The notes: generated by a model not told the origin, from the sequence alone. Numbered from the stretch's first letter, positions 15,003 through 24,779 are shown. The stretch is DNA of 64,000 nucleotides from UBA4719 sp038249115 (GCA_038249115.1 JBBRWQ010000004.1:1-64000), one strand, 5' to 3'. Numbers and translations: made by a program.

Positions 15003-15476
15003 TCAGTCGTCCGTCAGGGTGAGCTGAAGGCCGCCGACCAAGCTCGAGCACACGTTGTACAGAAAGGCGCCCAGCGTCGCGATCGCCGTCATCAGGATGA
15101 CGTCGATGACACCGATGACAATCGACAGCGAGACCACGCGCCCCAGACCGATGTAGTCCATGAGGTCGAACGTGGAGCCGTTGCTGCTGTTCAGCACCTC
15201 TTCGACCGTGCGGTTGATGTCCGCGAAGACGCCCATGCCGGACAGGACCATCCACAGGGCTGCCACCATGACGACGCCAGCAATGCCGACGGCGACCGAG
15301 AGCAGGAACGACAACTTCATCACCGACCACGGATCAACCCGCGAGACGCTGAGCTTGACCCGACGAGGGGCCGTAGAGCGGGCTACCTGTGGTCGCGACG
15401 CTGCATCGGCGGTGCCGACATGACTCGGCGGGCCCGCAGCGTGGACCGGGGTGCCGACCTGACCTGCCGTACTCAC
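15003..15476 (-). CDS. DUF3566 transmembrane protein
   Basis: A 157-residue membrane protein of the DUF3566 family, found immediately downstream of gyrA in many actinobacteria (including the Rv0007 locus). The N-terminal 45 residues are Pro/Ala-rich and cytoplasmic-looking. KLSVSRVDPWSVMKLSFLLSV starts the domain, with two transmembrane segments (about 58-80 and 115-140). Its start overlaps the gyrA stop by 4 bp, so it is cotranslated with gyrA. Function is not known; a link to envelope or division proteins has been proposed for homologues. Confidence 0.9.
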   Translation of the reverse strand: MSTAGQVGTPVHAAGPPSHVGTADAASRPQVARSTAPRRVKLSVSRVDPWSVMKLSFLLSVAVGIAGVVMVAALWMVLSGMGVFADINRTVEEVLNSSNGSTFDLMDYIGLGRVVSLSIVIGVIDVILMTAIATLGAFLYNVCSSLVGGLQLTLTDD

Positions 15477-18103
15477 TCGCTGCCTCCCACAATGTCGTCC
15501 TCATCCTTCTTCGAAGCAACGGTACCCGTTTCGGCTGCGGATTCGAGCGCGTTCTCGGTCACGGTTGGTGCACCGGCGTCCGGCGTGACAGCAGGGTCAG
15601 CCCCGGACGCGACGTCGTCGCCCTCGTCCTCGTCCTCGATCCCACGGTCCGCGTTGCGCGCCACCGCCACGATCGAGTCGCCCTTGTCTGGCGTGGCGAA
15701 CTGCACACCCATCGTATTGCGGCCGGTCCGCCTCACCTCATCGACTCGGGAGCGGACTATCTTGCCCTTCTCCATGACGACCATGACCTCGTCCTCCTCG
15801 TCCACCGTGAGCGCGCCGACCAGGTCGCCGCCCCTCTCGGAGAGCTGGGCGACCCTGACACCCAGGATGCCGCGGCCCTTTGCCGTGTAGTCCGAGGCAA
15901 GGGACCGCTTGGCCAGACCGTTCTCGAACACCACGAACACGTCGGGGTCGGAGCCGTTCACGACCACGCTCATCGACAGCAGGTGGTCGCCGCGACGGAA
16001 CCGCATGCCGGTCACGCCGCTGGTAGATCGGCCCATCGGGCGCAACGTGGTGTCGTCCGCGGTGAACCGGACCGACTGGCCCTTGACCGACACGAGCAAC
16101 AGGTCATCGATCGCCGAGCCTACGTCGACGCCGACCAGCTCGTCGCCGTCACGCAGGTTGACCGCGATCAAGCCGCCGGACCGGTTGGTGTCGTACTCCG
16201 AAAGGCGAGTCTTCTTGACCAGGCCGTTCCTGGTCGCGAGCACCAGGTAGGGATCGGTCACGTAGTCGCGCAGGGCCAGGACCTGGGCGATCTTCTCGCC
16301 GGGCTGGAAGGCCAGGAGGTTGGCGACGTGCTGCCCCTTGGAGTCACGACCGGACTCGGGCAGCTCGTAGGCCTTGGCGCGGTAGACGCGGCCCAGGTTG
16401 GTGAAGAACAACAGCCAGTGATGGGTTGTCGTGATGAAGAAGTGCTCCACGATGTCGTCACTGCGCAGTGACGCACCCCTCACACCCTTGCCGCCACGAT
16501 GCTGCGACCGGTACAGGTCGACCTTGGTCCGCTTGGCATAACCGCCACGCGTGATCGTGACGACCACGTCGTCCTCGGGAATGAGGTCCTCCATGGACAT
16601 GTCACCGTCGAAGGGCACGATCTTGGTGCGTCGGTCGTCGCCGTACTTGGCGACGATCTCAGCGAGCTCTTCACTGACGATCGTGCGCTGGCGATCCGGC
16701 GAGGCCAGGATCGCGGTGAACTCATCGATCATCGCCTGCAGCTCGTCATGTCGGTCGATCAGCTTCTGGCGCTCGAGGGCAGCCAGACGCCGCAGCTGCA
16801 TGTTGAGGATCGCCTGCGCCTGCAGCTCATCGATGCCGAGCAGCTCGATCAGTCCGTCGCGGGCGACCTCGACCGTGGCGGAGGCGCGGATCAAGGCGAT
16901 GACCCGATCGAGCGCATCCAGGGCCTTGAGCAGCCCGCGCAGGATGTGAGCCTCTTCCTCGGCCTTGCGCAGCCGGAAGGCAGTCCGGCGCCGGATGACG
17001 TCCATCTGGTGCTCAACCCAGTGCCGGATGAACGCGCTCAGCGGCAAGGTGCGCGGCACCCCGTCGACCAGGGCCAGCATGTTCGCGCCGAAGGTGGTCT
17101 GCAGCTGGGTGTGCTTGTAGAGGTTGTTGAGCACGACCTTGGCCACGGCGTCGCGCTTGAGCACGATCACCAGCCGCTGGCCGGTGCGCCCTGAGGTCTC
17201 GTCGCGAATGTCGGCGATCCCGGCCAGGCGGCCTTCCTTGACCAGCTCGGCGATCTTCTGCGCAAGGCTGTCCGGGTTGACCTGGTAGGGCAGCTCGGTC
17301 ACGACCAGGCAGATGCGGTTCTGGATCTCCTCGACCTCGACCACGGCACGCATGATGATCGAGCCGCGGCCGGTGCGGTAGGCGTCCTCAATGCCCTTGC
17401 GACCCAGGATGAGCGCACCGGTGGGGAAGTCCGGCCCCTGGATCTGGGTCATGACATAGGCGAGCAGCTCCTCGCGCTGGGCTTCGGGGTTCTGCAAGTA
17501 CCACTGGACCCCGGCTGCCACCTCGCGCAGGTTGTGCGGCGGGATCTGGGTGGCCATGCCGACCGCGATGCCGGCCGACCCATTGACCAGCAGGTTGGGG
17601 AACCGGCTCGGCAGGACCGTGGGCTCCTGGGTCTTGCCGTCGTAGTTGTCCTTGAACTCCACCGTGTCCTGGTCGATGTCACGGACCATCTCCATGGCGA
17701 GGGCCGCCATCCGGCACTCGGTGTATCGCGGCGCGGCGGCCGGGTCGTCACCGGGGGAGCCGAAGTTGCCCTGGCCGTCGACCAACGGGTAGCGCAGCGA
17801 CCAGTCCTGCACCAGGCGCACCAACGCGTCATAGATCGAGGCGTCGCCATGGGGGTGGTACTGACCCATGACCTCACCGACGACGCGTGAGCACTTGTTG
17901 TAGCCGCGGTCGGGACGGTAGCCCCCGTCATACATCGCATAGACGACCCTGCGGTGCACGGGCTTCATGCCGTCGCGCACGTCGGGCAGCGCACGGCTGA
18001 CGATGACCGTCATCGCGTAGTCGATGTAGCTGCGCTGCATCTCCAGGTTGATGTCGACCGGCTCGACACGGTCGGTCTCAATGATCGGCGGCTGCTCAGT
18101 CAC
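15473..18103 (-). CDS. gyrA: DNA gyrase subunit A
   Basis: An 876-residue gyrase A subunit. It cuts and reseals DNA in the GyrA2GyrB2 complex that introduces negative supercoils. The winged-helix/tower region is at the N terminus with the catalytic Tyr in AAAPRYTECRMA. The quinolone-resistance region reads HPHGDASIYDALVRLVQ: Ala stands at the position of E. coli Ser83, as in mycobacteria, and Asp87 is replaced in context by DA. The C-terminal six-bladed beta-pinwheel has the GyrA box QRGGKGV-like segment (QHRGGKGVRG). The last 50 residues are acidic and Ser/Ala-rich. It lies 69 bp after gyrB. Confidence 0.97.
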   Translation of the reverse strand: MTEQPPIIETDRVEPVDINLEMQRSYIDYAMTVIVSRALPDVRDGMKPVHRRVVYAMYDGGYRPDRGYNKCSRVVGEVMGQYHPHGDASIYDALVRLVQDWSLRYPLVDGQGNFGSPGDDPAAAPRYTECRMAALAMEMVRDIDQDTVEFKDNYDGKTQEPTVLPSRFPNLLVNGSAGIAVGMATQIPPHNLREVAAGVQWYLQNPEAQREELLAYVMTQIQGPDFPTGALILGRKGIEDAYRTGRGSIIMRAVVEVEEIQNRICLVVTELPYQVNPDSLAQKIAELVKEGRLAGIADIRDETSGRTGQRLVIVLKRDAVAKVVLNNLYKHTQLQTTFGANMLALVDGVPRTLPLSAFIRHWVEHQMDVIRRRTAFRLRKAEEEAHILRGLLKALDALDRVIALIRASATVEVARDGLIELLGIDELQAQAILNMQLRRLAALERQKLIDRHDELQAMIDEFTAILASPDRQRTIVSEELAEIVAKYGDDRRTKIVPFDGDMSMEDLIPEDDVVVTITRGGYAKRTKVDLYRSQHRGGKGVRGASLRSDDIVEHFFITTTHHWLLFFTNLGRVYRAKAYELPESGRDSKGQHVANLLAFQPGEKIAQVLALRDYVTDPYLVLATRNGLVKKTRLSEYDTNRSGGLIAVNLRDGDELVGVDVGSAIDDLLLVSVKGQSVRFTADDTTLRPMGRSTSGVTGMRFRRGDHLLSMSVVVNGSDPDVFVVFENGLAKRSLASDYTAKGRGILGVRVAQLSERGGDLVGALTVDEEDEVMVVMEKGKIVRSRVDEVRRTGRNTMGVQFATPDKGDSIVAVARNADRGIEDEDEGDDVASGADPAVTPDAGAPTVTENALESAAETGTVASKKDEDDIVGGSE

Positions 18104-18172
18104 AGTCCAGTTCCCTTATCTCTCAATGCGATTCAAACATTTTGTATGCCGTGTGCCCGGCGAGCGCTCGTG

Positions 18173-20263
18173 CTAGATGTCCAGGAAGCGAACGTCCCGG
18201 GCGTTGCGCTGGATGAAGCTGCGCCGGCTCTCGACGTCTTCGCCCATCAGAATCGCGAAGATCTCGTCCGCGGCCGCGGCGTCGTCCAGGGTGACCTGGA
18301 GCAGGATGCGGTGGTCGGGGTCCATGGTGGTCTCCCACAGCTCCTGGTAGTCCATCTCGCCCAGCCCCTTGTAGCGCTGGATGCCAGCGTCCTTGGGAAG
18401 TCGCCAGCCCTGGCTCTGCCCGACCTCGAGCATCGAGTCGCGCTCACGGTCGGAGTAGGCGTACTCGTGCGGGTGGTTGCTCCACTTGAGCCGGAACAGC
18501 GGAGGCTGCGCGAGGTAGACATAGCCGGCCTCGATCAGGGGGCGCATGAAGCGGAACAGCAGCGTCAACAGCAGGGTCCGGATGTGAAGGCCGTCCACAT
18601 CAGCGTCAGCCATCAGGACGATCTTGTGATAGCGCGCCCTGGCCAGGTCGAAGTCCTCGCCGATGCCGGTGCCAAAGCCCGAGATGAGGGCCTGGACCTC
18701 GTTGTTGGCCAGCACCTTGTCGATGCGAGCCTTCTCGACATTGAGGATCTTTCCGCGGATCGGCAGGATCGCCTGGTTGTGCGGGTTGCGACCTCGTACC
18801 GCAGAACCACCCGCAGAGTCACCCTCGACGATGAAGACCTCACTGATCGTGGGGTCACTGCTCTGGCAGTCGCGGAGCTTGCCAGGAAGGCCTCCGGACT
18901 CGAGCAGGCCCTTGCGGCGCGTGGCCTCACGGGCCTTGCGGGCCGCCATCCGGGCGGCCGCCGCCTGAACCGACTTGCGGACGATGTCGCGCCCCTCATT
19001 GGGATGCGCGCTCAGCCAGTGGCCGAGCTCGTCGGTCATGGCGTGCTGGACGAATCCCTTGACCTCGGAGTTGCCGAGCTTGGTCTTGGTCTGCCCCTCG
19101 AACTGCGGCTCGGCCAGCTTGACCGAGATGACTGCCGTCAGGCCCTCGCGGATGTCGTCACCTGTGAGGTTCTCGTCCTTGTCCTTGAGGAGCTTCTGGT
19201 TGCGGGCGAAGTCGTTGACCAGCTTGGTCATCGCCGCCCGGAAGCCCTCTTCGTGGGTGCCGCCCTCGTGGGTGTTGATGGTGTTGGCATAGGTGTGAAC
19301 CGACTCGGAGTACGCGCTGGTCCACTGCAACGCCACCTCGAGCGACATGCGTTTCGTGGTGTCCTCAAGCTCGAAGGAGATCACCTCGAGGTGCACCGGC
19401 TCGGAGCGTTTGGACGAGACCAGGTGCTTGACGTAGTCGACCAAGCCGTCCTCGTAGCGGTAGGAGACCGTGCGCGGCTTGGCGGGCTTGGCTTCAAGCT
19501 GGTCCTCGTCCAGCCCCTCGGCCGCGTCGTCGTCAACGGCCGCCTCGATGGCGCTAGGGCGCTCATCGGTCAGGGTGATGGTCAGGCCCTTGTTCAGGAA
19601 AGCCATCTGCTGGAACCGGGCGCGCAGGGTCTCGTACTCATAGGTGGTGGTCTCGAAGATGTCGGGGCTGGCCCAGAACGTGACCGTGGTGCCGGTCTCA
19701 TCGGTGGCCTCGTCCATTGACAGGTCGTCTGCGGGCACACCCACCAGGAAGGTCTGGCGGAACACGTGGCCGCGTTGGCGGACCTCGATGTCGACCCGGT
19801 CCGAGAGTGCGTTGACCACGGAGATGCCGACGCCGTGCAGTCCACCGGAGACCGTGTATCCGGCACCGCCGAACTTGCCGCCGGCGTGCAGCTGGGTCAG
19901 CACGACCTCGACGGCCGGCTTGCCCTCGCCCTCCATGATTCCGGTCGGGATGCCGCGGCCGTTGTCGACGACCTTGACCCCGCCGTCAGGCCGCAGCGTG
20001 ACTTCGATGTGGTCCGCGAACCCTGCGAGCGCCTCATCGACGGAGTTGTCGACGACCTCCCAGACCAGGTGGTGCAGACCACGCTCGCCGGTGGAGCCGA
20101 TGTACATGCTGGGGCGCTTGCGAACGGCCTCAAGCCCCTCGAGGACGGTGATGGCGCTCGCGTCGTAGGCCGGGCTCTTTGGTTTGGGTGCTGGTGCCGG
20201 GGGTGTTGGAGCCTTGGCTGCGCTCACGGGGTCGGGCTGGTTCTCTGGACTGACCTCGGACAC
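18173..20263 (-). CDS. gyrB: DNA gyrase subunit B
   Basis: A 696-residue GyrB, the ATPase subunit of DNA gyrase. A Pro/Ala-rich N-terminal extension of about 35 residues precedes the GHKL ATPase domain (EVVDNSVDEAL with the catalytic Glu, DNGRGIPTG, GGLHGVG). The TOPRIM domain begins at VEGDSAGGSAVRGRNP with PIRGKILNVEKA and DADVDG, followed by the C-terminal QRYKGLGEM block. An acidic insertion (about residues 220-245, AVDDDAAEGLDEDQLEAK) interrupts the transducer domain. It is upstream of gyrA and probably shares its operon. Confidence 0.97.
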   Translation of the reverse strand: MSEVSPENQPDPVSAAKAPTPPAPAPKPKSPAYDASAITVLEGLEAVRKRPSMYIGSTGERGLHHLVWEVVDNSVDEALAGFADHIEVTLRPDGGVKVVDNGRGIPTGIMEGEGKPAVEVVLTQLHAGGKFGGAGYTVSGGLHGVGISVVNALSDRVDIEVRQRGHVFRQTFLVGVPADDLSMDEATDETGTTVTFWASPDIFETTTYEYETLRARFQQMAFLNKGLTITLTDERPSAIEAAVDDDAAEGLDEDQLEAKPAKPRTVSYRYEDGLVDYVKHLVSSKRSEPVHLEVISFELEDTTKRMSLEVALQWTSAYSESVHTYANTINTHEGGTHEEGFRAAMTKLVNDFARNQKLLKDKDENLTGDDIREGLTAVISVKLAEPQFEGQTKTKLGNSEVKGFVQHAMTDELGHWLSAHPNEGRDIVRKSVQAAAARMAARKAREATRRKGLLESGGLPGKLRDCQSSDPTISEVFIVEGDSAGGSAVRGRNPHNQAILPIRGKILNVEKARIDKVLANNEVQALISGFGTGIGEDFDLARARYHKIVLMADADVDGLHIRTLLLTLLFRFMRPLIEAGYVYLAQPPLFRLKWSNHPHEYAYSDRERDSMLEVGQSQGWRLPKDAGIQRYKGLGEMDYQELWETTMDPDHRILLQVTLDDAAAADEIFAILMGEDVESRRSFIQRNARDVRFLDI

Positions 20264-20630
20264 GGTGCTCCTTTGGCTTCAAACGGTGGTCACAACATTC
20301 CGCGCGCGGCCCTTGGTGCATCTCGGTACGTCGCCGGGTTCAGGCACGGGAAGCGGCCACACCAGAAGAGTTGTCCGGGAGCCTCCGCGTCGTCCGACCC
20401 AGAACACCTCCCGGCACCTCATCAAGCAGGCCGCCGATTCGTTCTCCAGTCTAGCGGTCGGGACCGACAAGGTGCCTCTCAGGAGCCCCGTTAACGCCAT
20501 TTTCCGGCAAAATACCCGGTAGTCCCTACTCCCCCTACGCAGCTGGGCCTCTCGCCGCCCGACTGAGCTCTTCACGCAGGGCCACCGTTGGTGCTGGCGC
20601 GCCAGTCGTCGAGCGTGCGCGTGTGGTGAG
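20264..20630. other. gyrB upstream region
   Basis: About 370 bp between dciA and gyrB on the minus strand. No gene or RNA is recognised. It most likely holds the gyrB promoter, which in actinobacteria responds to supercoiling. An imperfect dyad ATTTT-CCGGC-AAAAT lies near 20502-20516. Confidence 0.4.
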
Positions 20631-21287
20631 TCAGCCATATGTGTCGCGAGGGCCCGGGCCGGTCGACTTTCGGGGGCCCCGGCTCCAGGATGGTGCACTC
20701 GGACCCTGCACCCGGAGCTCGGTGACGGCGTCCTTGCCCACCTCGGACTCCAGTCGGCCAAGGATCGATGACGACATCAGCCGCATCTGGGTGGTCCACG
20801 CGGTCGAGTCCGCGCGAACCGTCAGGACTCCGTCGCTGAAGGTCACCGGCTTGCAGTGCTGGGCCACATCTGGGCCGACGATCTCAGGCCAGCGTCCCAT
20901 CACCGCGCCGACGGCAACATCCAGGTTCCATCCGCGATCAAGCAGAAGCCGGTCCATCTGGTCGCCGAGCAACGCTGGGTCGCGGCCTGAACCGGCAGAG
21001 TCCGGTAAGCCCCTGCCCTGCTGACCCTGGGTGCGGCGTTTGCGCAATGGCCTGCTGCCCGGTCGCAGCCCCTTGGACCGGGCGGCTTCACGAGCCCTGG
21101 CCAGCGCCGACGCCGCGGCCGTATCGGGCGTGTCGGGCATGTCCATGCCGGGCTCGTCGATGATGGCGGCGCCGCCGTCAGTCCCCGGCGCAACATCGGC
21201 TCCACCGGTGTTCGTCGCATCGGCTGTCTCCTCGTCGCTCACGCGCTTGCCGTGGCGCCCCCGGCCCCGCCGGTCGTCAGTCGTCAC
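20631..21287 (-). CDS. dciA: DUF721 protein, DciA-like helicase loader
   Basis: A 218-residue DUF721 protein. In bacteria without DnaC, DciA loads the replicative helicase DnaB. The C-terminal domain (about 100-190) has the family pattern WPEIVGPDVAQHCKPVTFSDGVLTVRADSTAWTTQ-type sequence, seen here as MGRWPEIVGPDVAQHC and LTVRADSTAWTTQMRLM. The N-terminal half is Ala/Gly-rich and disordered-looking. The GTG at 21287 overlaps the recF stop by 11 bp, the usual recF-DUF721 arrangement; a GTG further inside (VSDEE) is an alternative. Confidence 0.85.
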   Translation of the reverse strand: MTTDDRRGRGRHGKRVSDEETADATNTGGADVAPGTDGGAAIIDEPGMDMPDTPDTAAASALARAREAARSKGLRPGSRPLRKRRTQGQQGRGLPDSAGSGRDPALLGDQMDRLLLDRGWNLDVAVGAVMGRWPEIVGPDVAQHCKPVTFSDGVLTVRADSTAWTTQMRLMSSSILGRLESEVGKDAVTELRVQGPSAPSWSRGPRKSTGPGPRDTYG

Positions 21288-22527
21288 GGCTGACCTGGCC
21301 CAGAGTGACGCGATACGTCGTACCGGAGCTGGACAGGGTGCTCGGCACGTCACCGGGCACAGCAGCAGTGATCAACACCTGCTCGCAGTCGGCGATCATC
21401 CCGGCCAGCCGTTCACGGCGGCCGGAGTCGAGCTCGGCGAAGACATCGTCCAGGATAAGCACCGGGTCCTCGCCCAGGTCGTGCCTCAGCAGCTGGTATG
21501 CCGCCAGCCTGAGTCCCAGCGCGAAGGACCATGACTCGCCGTGGCTCGCGTAACCCTTGGCCGGCAGCTGACCCAGGCTGAGCACCACGTCGTCACGATG
21601 AGGGCCGACCAATGACACTCCACGCTCGATCTCGTTGACCCGCATCGCCTCGAAAGAGGCCATCAGCTCGTCGTGCAGCTCATCCATCTCCGGCACCACG
21701 CCGCCGGCGATGTCCCGCGCCATCTCCTCGCGCAGTGACGACTTGTAGGCGATGCGAGCATCAGATCGGGCCGCGCTGACCTCGTCATACGCAGCCGCGA
21801 GGTAGGGGCCCAGGTCACGCATGAGACGAAGCCTGGCGTAGAGCAGCTGGGCGCCGACTCTGGCGAGGTGCGTGTTCCACACGTCCAGGGTGTGCAAGGC
21901 CCCCTCAGTGTTATCCACACCTGTATCCACATCTCCTGTGGACAAAGCTGTGGATACGCCGGTCGGTCGACCGGGGCTTCTGTGGATGCCACGCCGGAGC
22001 ACGGGCGCTGCGGACTTCAGCAGCGCGTTTCTCTGCTTGAGCGCCTTGTCATAGTCAGCCCGGACACCCGCCCACCGCGGCTGGCGGGCCACCAGGAGCT
22101 CATCCAGGAACCGGCGTCGTTCGGAAGGGTCCCCCTTGACCAACGAGAGATCCTCCGGCGCAAACATCACGGTTCGTAGTGTCCCCAGGACCTCACGTGG
22201 CTGCGGGACCGGTGATCGGTTGAGCCGGGCTCTGTTGCGGCTGCCGGCGCGTCCGGTGTTGATCTCGATCTCGACCATCGTCTCGCGGCCGTCACGGACG
22301 ACCGCACCCCGAACGATTGCCTGCTGCTCACCGAAACGAACCAGTGGTGCGTCGCTGGCCACCCGATGCGAGCCCAGGGTGGCCAGATAGCCGACTGCCT
22401 CGACGAGATTGGTCTTGCCCTGACCGTTGAGCCCGATCATCGTGGTGACCCCCGGCGTCAGTGGCAGCTCAGCCTCTGCATAGCTGCGGAAGTCGACCAC
22501 CGACAGATGTCTCAGGTGCACGATCAC
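21277..22527 (-). CDS. recF: DNA replication and repair protein RecF
   Basis: A 416-residue RecF, an SMC-like ATPase that helps load RecA at gaps. Walker A is GLNGQGKTNLVEA, the signature region is near GESWSFALGLRLAAYQLL, and Walker B is PVLILDDVFAELD. About residues 180-215 form a non-conserved Ser/Thr/Asp/Gly-rich insertion (STALSTGDVDTGVDNTE) whose DNA is a cluster of DnaA boxes. The gene is between gnd and dciA and is probably transcribed with the dnaN-gnd operon. Confidence 0.95.
   Translation of the reverse strand: MIVHLRHLSVVDFRSYAEAELPLTPGVTTMIGLNGQGKTNLVEAVGYLATLGSHRVASDAPLVRFGEQQAIVRGAVVRDGRETMVEIEINTGRAGSRNRARLNRSPVPQPREVLGTLRTVMFAPEDLSLVKGDPSERRRFLDELLVARQPRWAGVRADYDKALKQRNALLKSAAPVLRRGIHRSPGRPTGVSTALSTGDVDTGVDNTEGALHTLDVWNTHLARVGAQLLYARLRLMRDLGPYLAAAYDEVSAARSDARIAYKSSLREEMARDIAGGVVPEMDELHDELMASFEAMRVNEIERGVSLVGPHRDDVVLSLGQLPAKGYASHGESWSFALGLRLAAYQLLRHDLGEDPVLILDDVFAELDSGRRERLAGMIADCEQVLITAAVPGDVPSTLSSSGTTYRVTLGQVSRDD
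21911..21957. promoter_or_regulatory. Four DnaA boxes inside recF
   Basis: TTATCCACA (21911-21919), GTATCCACA (21923-21931), TGTGGACAA (21937-21945, the reverse complement of TTGTCCACA) and TGTGGATAC (21949-21957). Two match standard DnaA boxes and two have G in the first position. They are regularly spaced by 12-14 bp in a 47-bp block within a non-conserved part of the protein, so the DNA rather than the peptide may be under selection. Confidence 0.75.
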
Positions 22528-22538
22528 GTCACCTGTGG

Positions 22539-23447
22539 TCAGTGATCGGTCAGCACACCGGTCTCGCCGGCCTTGGTGACTGCGTGTCCGCCGAACTGGT
22601 TGCGTAACGCGGCGACCGCCTTCATCTGCGGTGAGTCATCCTGTCGCGACGAGAAGCGAGCAAACAATGCAGACGTGATCACCGGCATCGGCACCGCGTG
22701 GGCGATGCCTTCTTCCACGGTCCAGCGACCTTCGCCCGAGTCGTTGACGTAACCCCTGATCTGGGCCAGGTCGTGGTCCTCCTCGAGCGCCTTGACCATG
22801 AGGTCGAGCAACCAGGAACGAACGACCGTGCCGCGGGTCCAGGCCTTGAAGCTCCCCGCAACATCCTTGACGGTGTCCTTGGCCAGGAGCAGTTCGAAGC
22901 CCTCTGCGTAGGCCTGCATCAGGCCGTACTCGATGCCGTTGTGGACCATCTTGACGTAGTGCCCGGAGCCGACGTCACCGGCGTGGACGAACCCCTCGGC
23001 ACGTGGACCCTCGGGGCGTAGAGCATCGAAGATCGGCATGACCATCTCGACGTGCTCGGCGTCGCCGCCACACATCAGGCCGTAGCCGTTCTCCTTGCCC
23101 CACACGCCGCCGCTGACGCCGCAGTCGACGAACCCGATCCCCTTGGCCTTGAGCTCCTGTGCGTGGACGATGTCGTCGGTGAACTTGCTGTTGCCGCCAT
23201 CCACGACCAGGTCGCCTACTGAGAGGAGGTCGCCCAGGGCGGTGATGGTCTGCGCCGTCGCATCCCCTGCCGGCACCATGACGAACACGACACGAGGGGC
23301 CGGTAGTGCGGCGACCAGCTCTTCAAGGCTGGTGACGTCCCGGGTGGCGGAGCTACGGCTGTAGCCGACGACCTCGTGACCGGCTGCGCGAATCCGCTCG
23401 CGCATGTTGCCACCCATCTTGCCCAGGCCGATCAGTCCGAGGTGCAT
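22539..23447 (-). CDS. gnd: 6-phosphogluconate dehydrogenase (short, decarboxylating)
   Basis: A 302-residue enzyme of the short 6-phosphogluconate dehydrogenase type that oxidises 6-phosphogluconate to ribulose 5-phosphate and CO2. The N-terminal Rossmann motif is GLIGLGKMGGNM. The substrate block DGGNSKFTDD, GVSGGVWGKENGYGLMCGG and the catalytic VKMVHNGIEYG are visible. Length fits the roughly 300-residue subfamily rather than the 470-residue one. It lies between dnaN and recF, a placement common in actinobacteria. Confidence 0.95.
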   Translation of the reverse strand: MHLGLIGLGKMGGNMRERIRAAGHEVVGYSRSSATRDVTSLEELVAALPAPRVVFVMVPAGDATAQTITALGDLLSVGDLVVDGGNSKFTDDIVHAQELKAKGIGFVDCGVSGGVWGKENGYGLMCGGDAEHVEMVMPIFDALRPEGPRAEGFVHAGDVGSGHYVKMVHNGIEYGLMQAYAEGFELLLAKDTVKDVAGSFKAWTRGTVVRSWLLDLMVKALEEDHDLAQIRGYVNDSGEGRWTVEEGIAHAVPMPVITSALFARFSSRQDDSPQMKAVAALRNQFGGHAVTKAGETGVLTDH

Positions 23448-23540
23448 GGCGTAACTCCCATTGACAGTGAATGTGCTTGCAGTTAAAGGGGATTGCAGTT
23501 GAACGTGATTGCAGCGAGTCCGCGGGCCGTGAGATGTCGG

Positions 23541-24668
23541 CTAGCTGGCGAAGCGGACTGGCATCAGGACGTAGCGGTAGGACGTGTCAGCATCGCCGTC
23601 GAGCTCTGCCTGGCCCGAGAGCACCGCCGGGCGGCTGCTCTGGGTGAAGGACAGGCGACTGTATGTCGTCCCGACAGCTCCCAGCCCCTCCAACAAGAAC
23701 TGGGGGTTGAAGGCGATCTCGATCTCTGGCCCGGTCAGGACTGCTTCCACCGACTCGTTGGCCTGGGCGTCATCGCCCGCGCCGGCCTCGATCAGCACTT
23801 TTCCGTCACTGAAACGCAAGCGGACAGGCGTGTTGCGTTCAGCGACCAGGGCAACGCGTTTGACCGCCTCGACCAGAGCAGCTGTCTCGATGACCGACTC
23901 TGTCTCGGCACTGGAGGGAAAGATTGAGGTGACTTTGGGGTACTCGCCATCAAGAAGGCGGGTCGTCGAGCGACGCTGTCCTGCTTCGAAGCCGATCAGT
24001 CCGTCCGCGGTGCCACCCAGGTGGATTTCGACAGAGGCTGACGCGCCAAGAGCCTTCGCTGTGTCGGACAGTGTCCGTGCCGGAACCAGAGCGACATAGC
24101 TCGCATCGCTGGCCTCTGGGTTCCACCTGAGCTCGCGCATCGCAAGCCGATAGCGATCGGTGGCAAGGAGGGTCATCTTGTCGCCCTCGATCTCGACCCG
24201 CACCCCCGTCAGGATGGGCAGGGTGTCACCTCGGTCGGCCGCGATCGACACCTGAGCCACCGCCTGGGTGAATACGTCACCGTCGATGGTTCCGCTGATA
24301 GCTGGCGACGCCGGCAGGGTGGGGTAGTCGTCGGCCGGCATCAGCAGCAGGCTGAACCGGCTGGAGCCACAGACAACCTGGACCTTGTTGCCGTCGGTGG
24401 ACACATCTACGGGGCGGGGTGGCAGGTTGCGGGAGATGTCCGCCAGAAGTCGCCCGAGCACCAGGACTTTGCCAGACTCGGCAACTTCAGCTGCGACGGT
24501 GATCTTGGCTGAGACCTCGTAGTCGAAAGCCGACAGGGTGAGAGTGCCCTCGTCACTGGCCTCGATCAGGACGCCGGCCAAGACAGGGACGGGTGGACGG
24601 TTGGGCAGTCCGCGGGCAACCCACGTCACAGCCTCGGCGAGAACATCGCGTTCGACCCGAAACTTCAT
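23541..24668 (-). CDS. dnaN: DNA polymerase III beta subunit (sliding clamp)
   Basis: A 375-residue sliding clamp that forms a ring on DNA and tethers DNA polymerase III. It starts MKFRVERDVLAEAV at 24668, preceded by AAGGGCGGGG, and not at the in-frame upstream codon 24761. Three repeated clamp domains fill the length. The C terminus RYVLMPVRFAS is the hydrophobic pocket strand of clamps (the LMPVR motif). It is directly downstream of oriC. Confidence 0.97.
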   Translation of the reverse strand: MKFRVERDVLAEAVTWVARGLPNRPPVPVLAGVLIEASDEGTLTLSAFDYEVSAKITVAAEVAESGKVLVLGRLLADISRNLPPRPVDVSTDGNKVQVVCGSSRFSLLLMPADDYPTLPASPAISGTIDGDVFTQAVAQVSIAADRGDTLPILTGVRVEIEGDKMTLLATDRYRLAMRELRWNPEASDASYVALVPARTLSDTAKALGASASVEIHLGGTADGLIGFEAGQRRSTTRLLDGEYPKVTSIFPSSAETESVIETAALVEAVKRVALVAERNTPVRLRFSDGKVLIEAGAGDDAQANESVEAVLTGPEIEIAFNPQFLLEGLGAVGTTYSRLSFTQSSRPAVLSGQAELDGDADTSYRYVLMPVRFAS

Positions 24669-24779
24669 CGGTAACCCCGCCCTTCGACAAACACGAGTGA
24701 TGACACGCCGCACACAGAGGTGCGCACTGACCCTAATGCCACGAGGACCTCCGGCCAACACCTGGCCGTGACTACTTCA

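Noticed and set aside
14664..15890. 408-codon plus-strand open frame
   Set aside because: It overlaps DUF3566, part of gyrA and the PAS remnant on the other strand and has no recognisable motif.
16990..17900. Possible quinolone-resistance substitution in gyrA
   Set aside because: Ala at the Ser83-equivalent position is the normal state in several actinobacteria, so it is not evidence for acquired resistance.
17954..19720. 588-codon plus-strand open frame opposite gyrB
   Set aside because: It is the complement of a well-supported gyrB and reads as low-information residues; it is a shadow of high-GC coding DNA.
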